Source: Punica granatum
Lineage: Eukaryota > Streptophyta > Magnoliopsida > Myrtales > Lythraceae
Length of the DNA: 64,000 bases
Direction: 5' to 3'
Assembly: GCF_007655135.1 (NCBI RefSeq)
Contig: NC_045130.1
Location: forward strand, 5,704,001 to 5,768,000
The notes beneath the pieces are model-generated. The model was not told the origin of the DNA. It was given only the letters and a program-made list of their open reading frames with translations, and did no database searches. Position numbers and translations under genes: made by a program. Below, piece by piece: positions 1 to 11,162 of this stretch. Every line of letters starts with the position of its first letter. Position 1 is the stretch's first letter.

Positions 1-383
1 TTGCAACCTGGCCCTTATTATGAGCTTTCACGGCTTCCGGAACAGAAGATACGTGATACTCGGAAAATATGCCCCTCCTCTTGTTATCAGGAACTAGCCA
101 ATCTCCGTAGCTCGGTCCACTGGGCCCCTCTCGTTGGATCTGAATGAACAAACAACAAATAACAAAGGTTACAATGACATGAAGCGGTACAGCCATCTTC
201 CCGATACTTGTGTTGGGACAAATCACGCGACCCTCTTTTGCTCGGTTTTTGGCTTGTCAAGCGAATCCTACTACCAACGGTAACCGATCGATCTACCTGG
301 CGTGGGGAAGAGGCCTCCCGAGATGGCCGAGAATGGAAGAGAAGACGGAGACGAAGAAAAGTAGGAGACAACGAGGCAAGCAT
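1..383 (-). CDS. 5' part of an unrecognised gene, possible organelle-targeted protein
   Basis: A two-exon model is open: exon 1 at 383-297 and exon 2 from 139 to the window edge. Exon 1 encodes a 29-residue start rich in Ser, Leu and Arg (MLASLSPTFLRLRLLFHSR...), which resembles a transit peptide. It ends at CAG|GTAGAT. Exon 2 begins after a TTCATTCAG acceptor in the same phase and reads IQREGPSGPSYGDWLVPD, then NKRRGIFSEYHVSSVPEAV and onward, still open at base 1. The composition of exon 2 looks like real protein, with no low complexity. I do not recognise the family. A CT-rich stretch upstream (about 425-455, read on the minus strand) would suit a 5'UTR. The gene continues to the left of the window, so its length and function cannot be judged. 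The splice choice is inferred from consensus and phase only. Confidence 0.5.
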
Positions 384-1565
384 TCTGAGTCATTCGGCCC
401 TTCTCCAACGCACGGAACAGACAGGCAGACACAGAGAGACAGAGAGACAGAGGTGGAAACGGTCAACAGTTTCTTCCCTATTCTAAGATTTTGCAGAAGC
501 AGAGCAAATGTCTCAACCGAAAATGGCGGGAAACCTCTCGCCTCAGTTGGGAAGTCCTCCCTTTGTCAAATTCGGTTAACTCGAATTTCTTGCTCCTCTG
601 CGCCGTTGGATCGAGGACTGTCGGACCAGTGACCACCGATTTATAGATAAGATCTCATGGCAGCCCCGCGGTTATCATCTCCAACATTATCAATACAGAC
701 AGGTAGATCTCGGGGGCAGAGGTATTAAGGTCATACCGATGGAGTCGATATGTTCATGGAATTGTGTCCAGCTGACGAAGTGTGCGTTCTTCCACGAGAA
801 ATGCAAACTGATAGGTTTCAGAAAATCCAGAGATCTGAGATTTTTTAATATCCGAATGCAGGACGAACCCAGAACAATTTTTTGCAGTCAGATGCCTCCC
901 ATCAATAAATACAGAAAAAAGAAAACTAATTTCTCAATACGATCCTTGGTTTTGAGCAAATTATTATCTGCCTCTTTTGCTCCATACATGGATCAATAAA
1001 AGGTTTTCCAGTCTTTTGAGATTTATGAGAAATCAAAATCACATGCAGTGATGGAAAGAAAGGTGCGAGAGGAGAGATTCAAACTCATACACGAACACGC
1101 AGATCAAGTCCCATCTCGGAAGTTCAGCACATAGCACATAGAGGAACCTGAGTTCCTAGCTTCAAATGTTTCAACGGTGCACAGCATAATATTCCAACAG
1201 TAGAAAGTTCAAAAGCTCGCCGCAAATGTCTCAGTGCAAGCTTGAACAGCAAATTTCAGCTATTCTTTTTAACGCGAGACTGCATGTAATGACCATGATC
1301 AGAAGAGGAAGACAAAAGTCTATCTATTTACTAACACCTCTCGAATCTTTACCACATATAATTATTAGCTTTGGAATTATTCGCTCTGCAGGTGCCTCTG
1401 ATTCATGGAATTATCCTTCTAAGATCAATATTTCCCCTGCAAAAGATCAAAATCAATGGGATCTTAGTTAGAGACGCAACCTCAATTCACTTAACTCTGC
1501 AGAACACATCCCAAGGTTCCCAACTGCATGTTCAAGGCTAGCGAACTCTATGCGTTGCCAGAAGA
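384..1565. other. Intergenic interval
   Basis: It lies between the start of the gene at the left edge and the 3' end of the MORF1 gene. It should hold the promoter and 5'UTR of the former and the 3'UTR of the latter. The small open frames here (for example 739-999 and 1226-1471, plus strand) have no recognisable domains and no splice partners, and I do not support them as genes. Confidence 0.5.
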
Positions 1566-3383
1566 CTAAACCACAAACTTTACCTGGTTAGGTCCTCCAA
1601 AGCCATGGCCCCCTTGATCTCCCTGCATGTTTCTCTGATCTCCTTGTGAAAATCTCTGACCTTCTCCTTGTCCCATGTAACCCTGTCCATAGTTGGAACC
1701 TGCTCCTTGTCCATAACCTCCACCTTGGTATCCACTGCCGCCTTGTCCTGCTTGCCCATTTGGTCCACCCGGAGTATTAGGAGCATAATTCATGTTGTTC
1801 CCCCGGAAGTCATTCTGAGGAGATGCATAATTCCTTCGATCTCCTTGAGGCATATCCATTCGTTCTTGATTGTAGTAATTATTATTTGGCTGACCCCACA
1901 GGTTGTAATTGCCCTGCTGTGAAGCCGCTGGATCCCTTCCTCGAGGGGCATAGTTCATGTTGTTCATCGGCATGGGGTTTCTTCTATCACCTTGTCCAGG
2001 TGGACCATAATTTTGTTGGGGAGGGTAATTCTGGGAAGGCCCGTAGTTTCTGCCATCTTCTCTTTGCACATGTCCCTGGGGATTATTGTATTGGGGATTT
2101 CCTTGTCTGTTTTGCACGAAGCCTCCTTCTCGGTCATATCTTGGTTGATCGTAGTCTCTCCTCCGGTCTCGAGACCTCTGCCTCCCGTACTGAATTGGGG
2201 GCGGCCTCGGTGTGATTACTCCATTTTCATACTTGTCACCTAGATATTTTTCCGGCAACAAGGGAGGATTTTGAAGGGAAAAAATTTCAGCACTCATGCG
2301 ACGCGAGACATTGTAAAGATGGCATCACAGACTCAACTACGAAATGAATGGCATTTCATTGTTCCCCGAATGAAAAAATCAAGTGGAGTGAAAGCATACC
2401 TCCATACTCCTTATTCTGAGGATCTATGTAAGAATCTGGCAATATAAAGACAACTCCGGGAAGCCCTGATTACAGCAAGTGATGTTAGCGAATCACGTAA
2501 CAACCAAGATCTACAAATAGAAAATTGTACGTTCGAGGAGAAAGTTCATTGAGCTCCTTTCAAGTTCCCAGTAATACAAGTTAAATACATGATTAATAAT
2601 GCAAATTCATGATTTTCATTCGTGTGAAGCGTGCATCATATTCTCAGTTGCATATTAATCACTTGCCTCGGAATTGCTCAGACTCGGCTTCAGTCATCAG
2701 AGCCTGAAAGCCATTGTAAGTCGTCGTGCTACAGGCGTACATTTTCTTTTTCGCTTCTTCCAAGCTGAAACCACGAAACTCAACCATCAAACCATCGCTA
2801 TCTAATCCTAACTAACGAACTGCAACTGCAATCATCATCGCAGCACCATATCACAATTCACAGCCTTAAGAATCTTTATAAGTCACGGGAAACACAATCT
2901 TAGATAAAAGAAAAGACATTGCAACGTCCTAAATCTAATCCGTTCCTTGAGAAATGAGCTAATGAGCAGGAGTTTAGGCAGGAAATGTCAAGACCTGATG
3001 TTGAGTCCCCTGGCACAGGTTTCTTCGTACGTCCGGACCTTTTCCTCGGGAGTGGGCGGGTTGTCGCGCGGGAAATCCATCGTTATCAGCCAGTGATTGT
3101 AGTCGCATCCTTCGAACAGGATCGTGTTCTCGTCGATCTTGTCGGAGTCGTCGAAGTTCCTGCTGTAGTTCCCCTGAGCTAACAGGGACGCCGTCGATGA
3201 CCTGAAAGACCGAGACTGCAGCTGAGCAGGGCAGAGAAATGGAACCGACAGCGACGACAACCGCGGCAGGGATGGAACCAGTGCTGGAGCTGCAGAGATT
3301 GCAGAACCGGAGCCGGAGAGAGAGCTATGGACACCGGAGAGTGAGCTCAGGGCTCGCCGGAGGCGGAAGGAGTACATGGCCAT
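1566..3383 (-). CDS. MORF1: Multiple organellar RNA editing factor 1 (MORF1/RIP8-type)
   Basis: Four coding exons, 3383-2995, 2764-2667, 2465-2400 and 2239-1566, join in phase to 408 residues. MORF proteins bind PPR editing factors and are needed for C-to-U RNA editing in plastids or mitochondria; MORF1 is the mitochondrial form. The protein starts [14 protein letters not shown], a mitochondrial-type presequence close to Arabidopsis MORF1. It then has the MORF core ([77 protein letters not shown]). The last third is a Gly/Asn/Gln/Pro-rich low-complexity tail, as in MORF1. Intron 2 (2466-2666) uses a GC donor, CCGAG|GCAAGT; no nearby GT keeps both phase and the conserved residues. The start is the first ATG of the presequence. 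Exon edges come from splice signals plus family conservation. Confidence 0.93.
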
Positions 3384-4193
3384 GGCTGTCTATGCACTGC
3401 GAGCTGGGACTGGAGGAAAGAGGAGAGTAGGGTTTTGTGGGGGGGTTAAGCAAATTTAGACTGGTCGAGTCGAGAGGGTAATTCTGTAAATATAGACTAA
3501 AAAAATGTGTTCCGGGCTGGGGAAAGTTCCGGCCCGATCCGTACAACCGAGTCCAAAAGACCTTCTATAACCGCTAGATCGGATAATAAAAAACCTTCTA
3601 TAACCGTTAGATTGGATAATAAAACATCCCTCGCGTAAGACCAGAAACAATGTGGCTATGTGGATCCTCATATTTACAATCGGGAAAGCCATATCATCCA
3701 CAGATTAATATATGGTGGTCCTTTAGAGCGGGAGAACAACAATTGGAACAAGGAGACCTATTCACGATGCCAGAATACAATATATGCAATGATATCATTT
3801 CAATTTGATTCGAAAGGGCATAAAGCTCCAGTAGTGTAACAAAGTCGGAAAAATAAATTTCGATTGAAAGAGTCGAGTGAAAATAAGGCAGTGCATCGGT
3901 CGTTCAAGCTTCGGGCTTTCTCGTAATTCCACATATGATACTTAACCCTCGTCTTCTATGTGCCTAAGCTGATACTAAATCTAAAGGGTTAGCGAGAAGA
4001 CATATTCAACGGCAAATTTGGACGGATGGACTCAGAGCCATGTGTGTCTTAAATGAGAGCACAAGAAAAAGGCAACTGGAGGGACCAAAATGTGGAGACA
4101 GTACAACAACATTAACTGCTGCTTGAAATCGATTGCTCGTCACCACGATACATTCGCTTGAAGGACCGCCACCAAGGACACTCCAATGAACAC
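3384..4193. other. Intergenic interval between MORF1 and TMN1 copy A
   Basis: It contains the MORF1 promoter/5'UTR and the 3'UTR of TMN1 copy A. A short near-duplicate is visible at about 3555-3625, where the phrase 'ccttctataaccg' plus 'ttagat' or 'tagatcggataata' occurs twice. No gene is seen. Confidence 0.5.
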
Positions 4194-7100
4194 CTAATCA
4201 CACTTGATGTTTCTGTATATCCTCCGTACGAACAAATTGGAACCCAGGAAGCCGACAGCTCCTGTGAATTTAAGAGAAAAATAAATCCCATAAGCGGATT
4301 CACAGATCATAAAGAGAGAGAAACTGCACCAACGCGGAATTAAGCGAAAATATGTTAACCCTTTTCATCAAAGGGGAGAAATGCACTTTCTGCAGTGATC
4401 TCTCTCAGCATCAAATAGATGAACGGTTTGCGGGAACCTACCGCAGAGGACTCCTAGGCCGAGACAGAACATCAGAGTGTAACCGAAATAGAAGCTGGTC
4501 TGGAAGAATCCCGTCATTTTGGTCTTCACATAATAGTAATAGATCGAGTACAAGTACACATAGACTGCTGTCGAAGCCGCAGAGAAGAATGATGTCCATT
4601 GCCAGTGGTAGTTCTCGGCATTTAGCAGGAAATATGCGCCAACGATTGTGACGCACACAGTCACGATGATGAGAATCAGAAAGACCAGCAGCATAAAGCC
4701 ATAAACATAGTAGACCTGTCAAAGATACAAGAAAGTGTAATCGGCCTCGAGCAATGCAGGCATTTCACTGAAATTTCCTGTCTCTGCCAACAAAGGAAAC
4801 CAATGTATTTACCTTGTAATTCCAGAAGGATGTGAAGACAAAATACATCTCAATGAAGATGCTGCCAAATGGCAGCAATCCACCCATCATTGATACAACA
4901 GATGGAGTTAGGTACCATTTCTTCTCAGGAATCGGGCGAGGAATAGTCTTAACACGACATGGGTTGTTCGGTGCACCGCTCCAATTTCTTCCCACAACTG
5001 TACCCAGAAGTGCCAGAGGAAAAGAGATGAATGCCCAGATGACAAAAACCACCACCATAGTGCCGAATGGAATAGCCGCCAGAGACCCATAGAATATAGC
5101 CACAGTGTTCAGGGCAAAGCCAATTCCAAAACACATGAACGGGAACAGTGACGCTGTGAGGATCATAGATTTTATCCAGCTTTTACCTGGCAATATAACA
5201 TGTAGCATGAACGACATTGACCAGCAAATGAAGTTACTACCGTATTAGTCAAGATGAACAAGGAAAAAGTGAGTGACAATGAACAGAAGTATCGAAGATA
5301 CTCACCGCCATTCCTTGAGTACATCCCACTGCTCACATATCCAGAGATAAACGAGGTGAAGGCATAACACAAGATAAAGGTTGTGACAATTGTTCCTCTC
5401 CTGGTAAATTTAAGCAATCAAATATTATCATGTTATTCACTGAATGAATGTTATATAGAAATAACGCGGCATCGCTATGTGCATGAGAAAGAGGGAGCAT
5501 CAATTTTCTTTAAGAGAAGCCACTCCAAGTATCCATACTGACTGAAATTCTAGAAGCTACAAGGGCAAGTTCAAAACATACCCAACATACAACGTCCCAA
5601 CAATTGCCAATAGAATAACGAGGAGGACAAGCAATGCCAGCTGAGCGCCTGTTCCAACAACAGCAGAAAGAAGGGCTAAATAACGAGGAGGCCTGAAAAC
5701 ATCTCCATGGACAAGTTTCCAACCTGACTCCTCACTCACATCTCTTTCCTGAAAAGAGGCGACCAAAACTACATGAGATCCCAATCACCATAAGATATGC
5801 TTTCACAATGCTTTTGTTCATTCCACCACAGCAATCAAAACAAGAATGAGCACACTGCGAGCGAAAAGATCAGAGATCAATGACTAACCAGACTCTCCAG
5901 GTCATCGTCTTCCCTTGCATATTTTGCATAATCGTTCCTCAGGGTTCTCATCAATATCATCGACACCAAACCAGTGAGGAATATAACCATCATGAATGAG
6001 TTAAAGACGGAAAACCAATGAATCTGCACAAGAAGAAATTCATAAATAAATGCTAACAACAGGTACTAAAGTAAGATGAAATGAATCCAGTAATACAGCA
6101 AAGCATAAATAATCCAAATACTAGTGCAATAATTCAAGCAGCAGGAGTAGGTGCAACAATACAGAGCAAAGGATAATGCGACATTCCAGAAAGCATGAGT
6201 ATACCATGGAAAATAGCATATCAATACAAGTGCAGCCACCTTTAGTGCTACTAACCTGATGCTCAAAGAAAGGATAGTCCAAATAAACATCAAACCGGTG
6301 TGCAAAGCTGATATTAGTGTAATCCCATTTAACGGAGTATGTCAAGTCCAAGGTCCTTCCCACTTCCAAAGGTTTAGGGTTCTCTTGTGTGAGGTTAACA
6401 TGGATAATCTGCAGAATTAAGATCTCAGTCATATATTAATGGAGAAACTGGAACCTACATCGGAAACAATATGGCTTCTGATTAAAACATAAAGTAAAAT
6501 AAAGTACCTGATCCTTGTTGTATTGAATGGTAATCCTTTTGTGCGTGTATAGGACAAGCTTGTTGCTATCACTGTCCTTTTCAGGATGTAAGTCACCCAC
6601 AAAACCTGAAATAGTAATATATTATCCAGGCATTTGCCACAAATGATCATAAATAGGAAATTTGGTCCAAAAAGAGTTTATTGGAATGCGTACCCCACAA
6701 TGGCAGGTCATCTGAACTTTGCAGTCAGCGTGCCAGATAACAATGCAATTGGACCAGATCAGAAAGGTAGACAAGTAAGTGAAAGGAATAACAGAAAAGA
6801 GACATATAAGTGACATGCTGGTGGTACCAATACTCAAAGATCTCTGTTAATAATGACATGGAATAAATAATAAGATGAAACTAATGTATCCTTCTTCGCT
6901 GGGTATAAAAGAGTGCATTACAACTTCCTTTAGATTTTAAAAAAAAAGGGGGCTCAACTTAATTATGTATATAGATGAATAATGGTGTTACAATAACAAC
7001 AAAAAGAAATGCTTTCCACTTAGCATGAGCATCCAAACTAAATGCATGTCCAATAGAAAGAAACTTGTACACAGTCGTACCCATGAAGAATTCGAACCAG

Positions 7101-8370
7101 TAACTATTCTCAATCGCATCCTTGAAATGTCGGACCTTTGCTTCATCAAGCTCAAGGTGGCAAATAGTAGCTTTATCCACATTCTCTGCAAGGGGGGCAT
7201 ATCACCCTATTGTGAGCTATTTTAGAACACTTCGACTCAGCAGCAGTAATTAAGATTATGGGATTTACATACTTCGGAACTTTATCTCAATCAGACTATC
7301 AATAAGCTCATTTCCTCCAAGGACCTCCCCAAGACCACCCCATTTGTGACCAGCAGTCCCAGATGGACTGCAGAATGGAAGGCTGTAATAATTATAAGTT
7401 TCTTGAGGATTATTGTACGGGCCAACCTTATTCACCCATAGGGTCACTCGATCATCCGCTTGATACTGAAGAAGAAAGATAGAAAAGTGTAAGCAAGATA
7501 AATCTACAGCTTCTCTCAGCCGAAACATGGGCAAGTGGAATTTCTTCCTTTTGCAGAAAACAAATTACATTGTCCTAAAGTTGCATTCAACTTCACCAAT
7601 TCAAGAACAGAAGTTGATTCAAATGAGATCACACACACTGGTCACTAACTGATAGACTGAGAGAGTTGCATGAGTTTGCAAGTCAACTCGTAAGCATGAA
7701 CAAACACCAAACGAGAGTAGCCCATTTTAGTTCCAAGGTTACAGAATCGCTTAAGAAACATGCATCAAAGCGAGATTCGTACATTTCCACAATGCGGCTG
7801 AAAAGTTGTAAATGAGCTGAGCAAGTGAGATCCAACTCCGACACTATCTATCAAATATATTCTACCTGGAATCAGGAGGAATCTGAATTCTACGCATTGC
7901 TCAAGGAAATTACAACGCTAACTGAATCACGGGAACGATAGAAATCATAATTCAACTCCAAAACACATCGCTGTCAAGCAAACGCACTCGCATCTGCCCA
8001 TCCACGGCCAATGGCACAATTCAAAAGCTTTCGCAAGCTAAAGATCTTGGTGAAATCAAAATCTTTAGCAAGCTAAGGCCTTGGACAGATCAAACGCCTT
8101 AGCAAGCTAAGATCTTGGACAAGGATGCAAACACTCGAGCATAAATACATCCTAAACGAGCTTAGAGGAGCTTCGAAGACAGAAGATCCCATCACAGAGC
8201 CAGCAGATGAGCATCCCATTCACGACGCATCTATGTGACTGAGCAGTAGAGTTTCGGGAAAGAGAGCTTACCCGGTGATCTGACTCGGAGGCGAGAGCAG
8301 GAAACACGACGTTGACGAGAACCAGGAGGAGGAGGAGGGGGGCAGCAAGGGATCGGACGGCGGAGGACAT
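4194..8370 (-). CDS. TMN1: Transmembrane 9 superfamily (nonaspanin) protein, TMN1-type, copy A
   Basis: Twelve exons join in phase to 592 residues: 8370-8272, 7465-7273, 7185-7081, 6711-6694, 6605-6508, 6408-6256, 6023-5889, 5748-5582, 5400-5306, 5186-4813, 4715-4442, 4261-4194. Nonaspanins are Golgi/endosome membrane proteins linked to sorting of membrane cargo. Order: signal peptide ([20 protein letters not shown]), lumenal domain with the family phrase YNYYSLPFC, then nine membrane segments starting at [19 protein letters not shown]. The C-terminus is [11 protein letters not shown], a KXD/E-type Golgi-retention signal. Length and sequence match Arabidopsis TMN1 (about 589 aa). Exon 4 is only 18 nt. 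The copy appears fully functional: no stop, no frameshift, all donors GT. It is a tandem duplicate of the gene at 11163-15416, same strand and same exon lengths apart from exon 1 (99 versus 93 nt). Confidence 0.95.
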
Positions 8371-9099
8371 GGCGGTCGCCGGCGGGAGTCGGATCTGGAG
8401 GACGGAGGAAGGGCTGGTCGCTCTTTGCTTTTATTTCTGGTTTTTCTTATTTTTCTGTTTTTGGGTCTTTTGGGAGAAAGTCTTCTCTTACGGTACTACT
8501 TCACAAAAGGTCAACCAAAAGCCCATTCATAGGAATATATATGTGTTTGTATGTATTATTATTACCAAAAATACACTAACTTTGCACTAATTCTTATTTT
8601 TAGTACAAACTTTTTTCCCTTTGTAAGGAAATACACCATCAGTTTGCTATTATGTTTAGCAATTAGCATGTTGTATGTTACGTCAATTTTATCCTAAACT
8701 GATGTGCTGACATGGCCCTAATAGCGCCATGTGACTGGAAGAGTGAGCCCCATGTAAAAAATGAACATAAAAAATGTAAAATAAATAAATAAAAACTCTG
8801 TTTCACCCTAAATTTGAGGAGGAAAAGGGGAGGGGCTCGAAGGTGAGACCTCGCCTGCAGTAACCACCCTCGCAATCAAGGTCGCTGGTCATCATATTGA
8901 TCGCGTGGCTGCCCTGATATGGGGATGGTGGCTGCAGACGAGGCCTCTGTCGATTGGAATTGAGGGAACCTCGTAATTTGGGAGTCGCTGATGATCACCG
9001 TTATCGCTGGTGAGGCCCTACCAATTGGAATCGAGGGAAATTGAGTTTTTTTTCTTTTTGTTTTTTTGATGAATGAGTTTTCTAGTATTAAATTATAGA

Positions 9100-9383
9100 G
9101 GTAAAAGCAGTTTGCACCCCAAACTTTGAGGGGTGGTAAAGCTTTGCTCCCTAGTTTTCAAAAGTTATACATTATCCCAACCTCTATGGAAAATAGGCAC
9201 TTTGCCCCCATTTAGCCAAATTTTGACGAAATCAAAATGATTTCACCAGAATTTGATTGGAATTTTAATCGAGCGGCCAAAACGCCTTTTTTCCATAGAG
9301 ATTAGGGGTAATGTGCAACTTTTGAAAGGTCAGAGAGCAAACATTTATCATCCTCAAAGCTCAGGGGGTAAACTGCCTTTTTG
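9100..9383. mobile_element. Inverted-repeat (foldback-like) MITE
   Basis: The left arm (about 9103-9197: gcagtttgcaccccaaactt, aggggtggtaaagctttgct, ttcaaaagttatacattatc, ctctatggaaaa) is matched by the reverse complement of the right arm (about 9288-9383). The arms are about 95 bp, imperfect, and separated by about 90 bp. There is no coding capacity. The terminal wording ('cccaaactttgaggg') resembles that of the larger TIR element at 48970-49896 but is not the same. Confidence 0.65.
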
Positions 9384-9621
9384 TCTAAGTTATATGAATG
9401 TAGGTGATCGTTACAATTTGGTCCACTAGTGTCCAACTGTGGGGATCAATCTAATGTGGAATAATTGAGAAAAATATACAAAAAGGACACTTGTGCATTT
9501 TTATATGAGAGCGTCCAGGAGGCTCCTAAAAATGAGCTTTTAAGAATCTTCTTGTTATTTATTAATAAATTTGATATTCAATAAGAGTCTTATTCTATTC
9601 AAAATAATAATTTTATTATTA

Positions 9622-9717
9622 TTTAACCAGTTTTTTATTATTTCGTTACCGACAATGACCCAACATATATTTAACCGGTTTTTTATTATTTCGTTACCGA
9701 CAATGACCCAACATATG
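9622..9717. repeat. Two-copy tandem direct repeat, 48-bp period
   Basis: The unit beginning tttaaccagttttttattat and ending gacaatgacccaacatat occurs twice in succession with about one mismatch (accag versus accgg). The near identity suggests a recent local duplication. Confidence 0.8.
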
Positions 9718-9875
9718 ATGACGCAGCACTCTCCAATTGATCCCTGCAATTAACCCCTTCTAAAGAGCATCCCGTGGGAAGTTAATTCCTCCTTTATATT
9801 AGTGTGTATTTGGGCATGTCTGCTTGGATCCCTCTCATAACTAGTCCAAGTCTGCGCCAAAGTCACATTTTAACA

Positions 9876-9974
9876 AACCATCTCTTATGATCTTTCGACT
9901 AAATTCGAATTCGAACCCATTACATCTATAAGAACCATCTGTTGCGATCTTTCAACAAAATTCGAATTTGAGAC
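9876..9974. repeat. Diverged direct repeat, about 56-bp spacing
   Basis: aaccatctcttatgatcttt...aaattcgaattcgaaccc is followed by aaccatctgttgcgatcttt...aaattcgaatttgagacc. The copies are clearly related but diverged. The ttcgaa core resembles a pol III B box, so these may be remnants of a SINE end; that is a guess. Confidence 0.5.
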
Positions 9975-10107
9975 CAGAGTAGCAAATGCCTATCATCTAC
10001 GACGGCCTCTCATTGATAGGTAGCACAATAGTTCACATCAAATTCAATGCTACTCCGGACTCTGCCAATGCCATGAAGCAGATGGGCAGCGCACATGCGC
10101 CCAATGA

Positions 10108-10200
10108 GAACTTAATCATGGACTAAATGGGCCGAATCAATGGCTTAAATGGGCCTCAAGGTTCTGGTTGGGGCGTTCATTAACAAACTCTAAACCCCAT
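10108..10200 (-). promoter_or_regulatory. Displaced TGGGCC-rich upstream segment of TMN1 copy A
   Basis: aaatgggccgaatcaatggc, ttaaatgggcctcaaggttc and the run to aaccccatcccat align with the segment just upstream of copy B (tgggccatgtcagctagctt, atgggcctacaag..., cagcccatccca, 15600-15690). TGGGCC/Y is the site II (TCP-type) element common in promoters of housekeeping plant genes. Here it lies about 1.75 kb from the start codon of copy A, against about 0.2 kb in copy B. Confidence 0.5.
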
Positions 10201-11162
10201 CCCATCACTTCCAAGGTATTGCACTTCCAACGGCACGCAGCATCAAACTCTCAATTGTCATAAAGACCTGCACATACATATATCTTCCTTGCTTCACAAT
10301 CCGGGCATATAATGTGCCCAGGCTCAGTGCGATACGGGCAGTTAGAAAGGCTTCATTAATTAGAAATTTCTCGCATAAACTAGGCATCTGACATGTATGA
10401 CTGACACGGACAAGAATCACCGAAGCTTTAGAGCTTAAGACTCGAAAGGCACATCACTTCTCATTATGACTCATCAGTCTGAAGATATGGTCATACAAAC
10501 ATCCAGAACAAGTCAAGACTCAAAAGAGACCATAACCGATCAACAAAGTTCGGAAAACCCACAATTATCCTAGCTTCACAATTAATCATGTCAAGAAATT
10601 TGACCGTCAATAAGGAAATCTGACAATGCCAGTTTACGGTTTACTTATCATTCTTCATAGGCTATCCTGCGCCCGAGCTCCGACTAACTAGAGGGTCTAA
10701 AAGATGGAATATTCAAACTGTATTGGAGCCATGCATATCTTTACTGACGACACAATGAGGCAACTAAGAGAGGCCACAAGTGGAGAGAAACTAAGCACAT
10801 TCTTCACGAGGCTCCCGTTCTTAAGCACAAAATGGCAAGGAAAATCCGATAAAACTCCACAGTTTTGGATCACCCAATAAAGGGGGAAAAAAGGGAAAAA
10901 AAAAAAAAAAGGTCTCTACATTCTATGGTAATGCTTCAATTAAGGGTGGGGATACAGTATAAAACAAAAATTTCCTGGAGCTTACCCGAATCCACAGACA
11001 AGAAGAGTACAGCCCCAGCAGTAAACCCTACGGTTTCTCTTTTTCCCGTTTCGCATCGTAGGGGCATCCCCCATAACATTAAACAGTCGCCGCTTCTTGA
11101 ATTTATAGTTTGTCCACAACAGATTTGTTTGAGGAACCACCAAGGACCTCCAAGGAAACCCT
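10201..11162. other. Intergenic interval downstream of TMN1 copy B
   Basis: It holds the 3'UTR region of copy B and unassigned sequence. The frame at 10865-11176 is a shadow that overlaps the 3' end of copy B. No further gene is seen. Confidence 0.5.

Larger units (their letters stand above)
8531..10107. other. Inserted block in the upstream region of TMN1 copy A
   Basis: The upstream sequence of copy A resembles that of copy B only to about 8530 ('ggtcaaccaaaagcccattc', compare 'ggtcaatgagtagacccaat' near 15579). The resemblance resumes at about 10108 with a TGGGCC-rich segment. The roughly 1.6 kb between has no counterpart in copy B. It holds an inverted-repeat element (9100-9383), a 48-bp tandem duplication (9622-9717) and a second near-duplicate (9876-9974). 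No gene is seen. Whether it is one insertion or several cannot be told by eye. Confidence 0.55.

Noticed and set aside
210..632. 140-codon plus-strand frame near the left edge
   Set aside because: Low-complexity, Arg/Thr/Glu-rich from a repeated gagaca leader; overlaps the more credible minus-strand exon.
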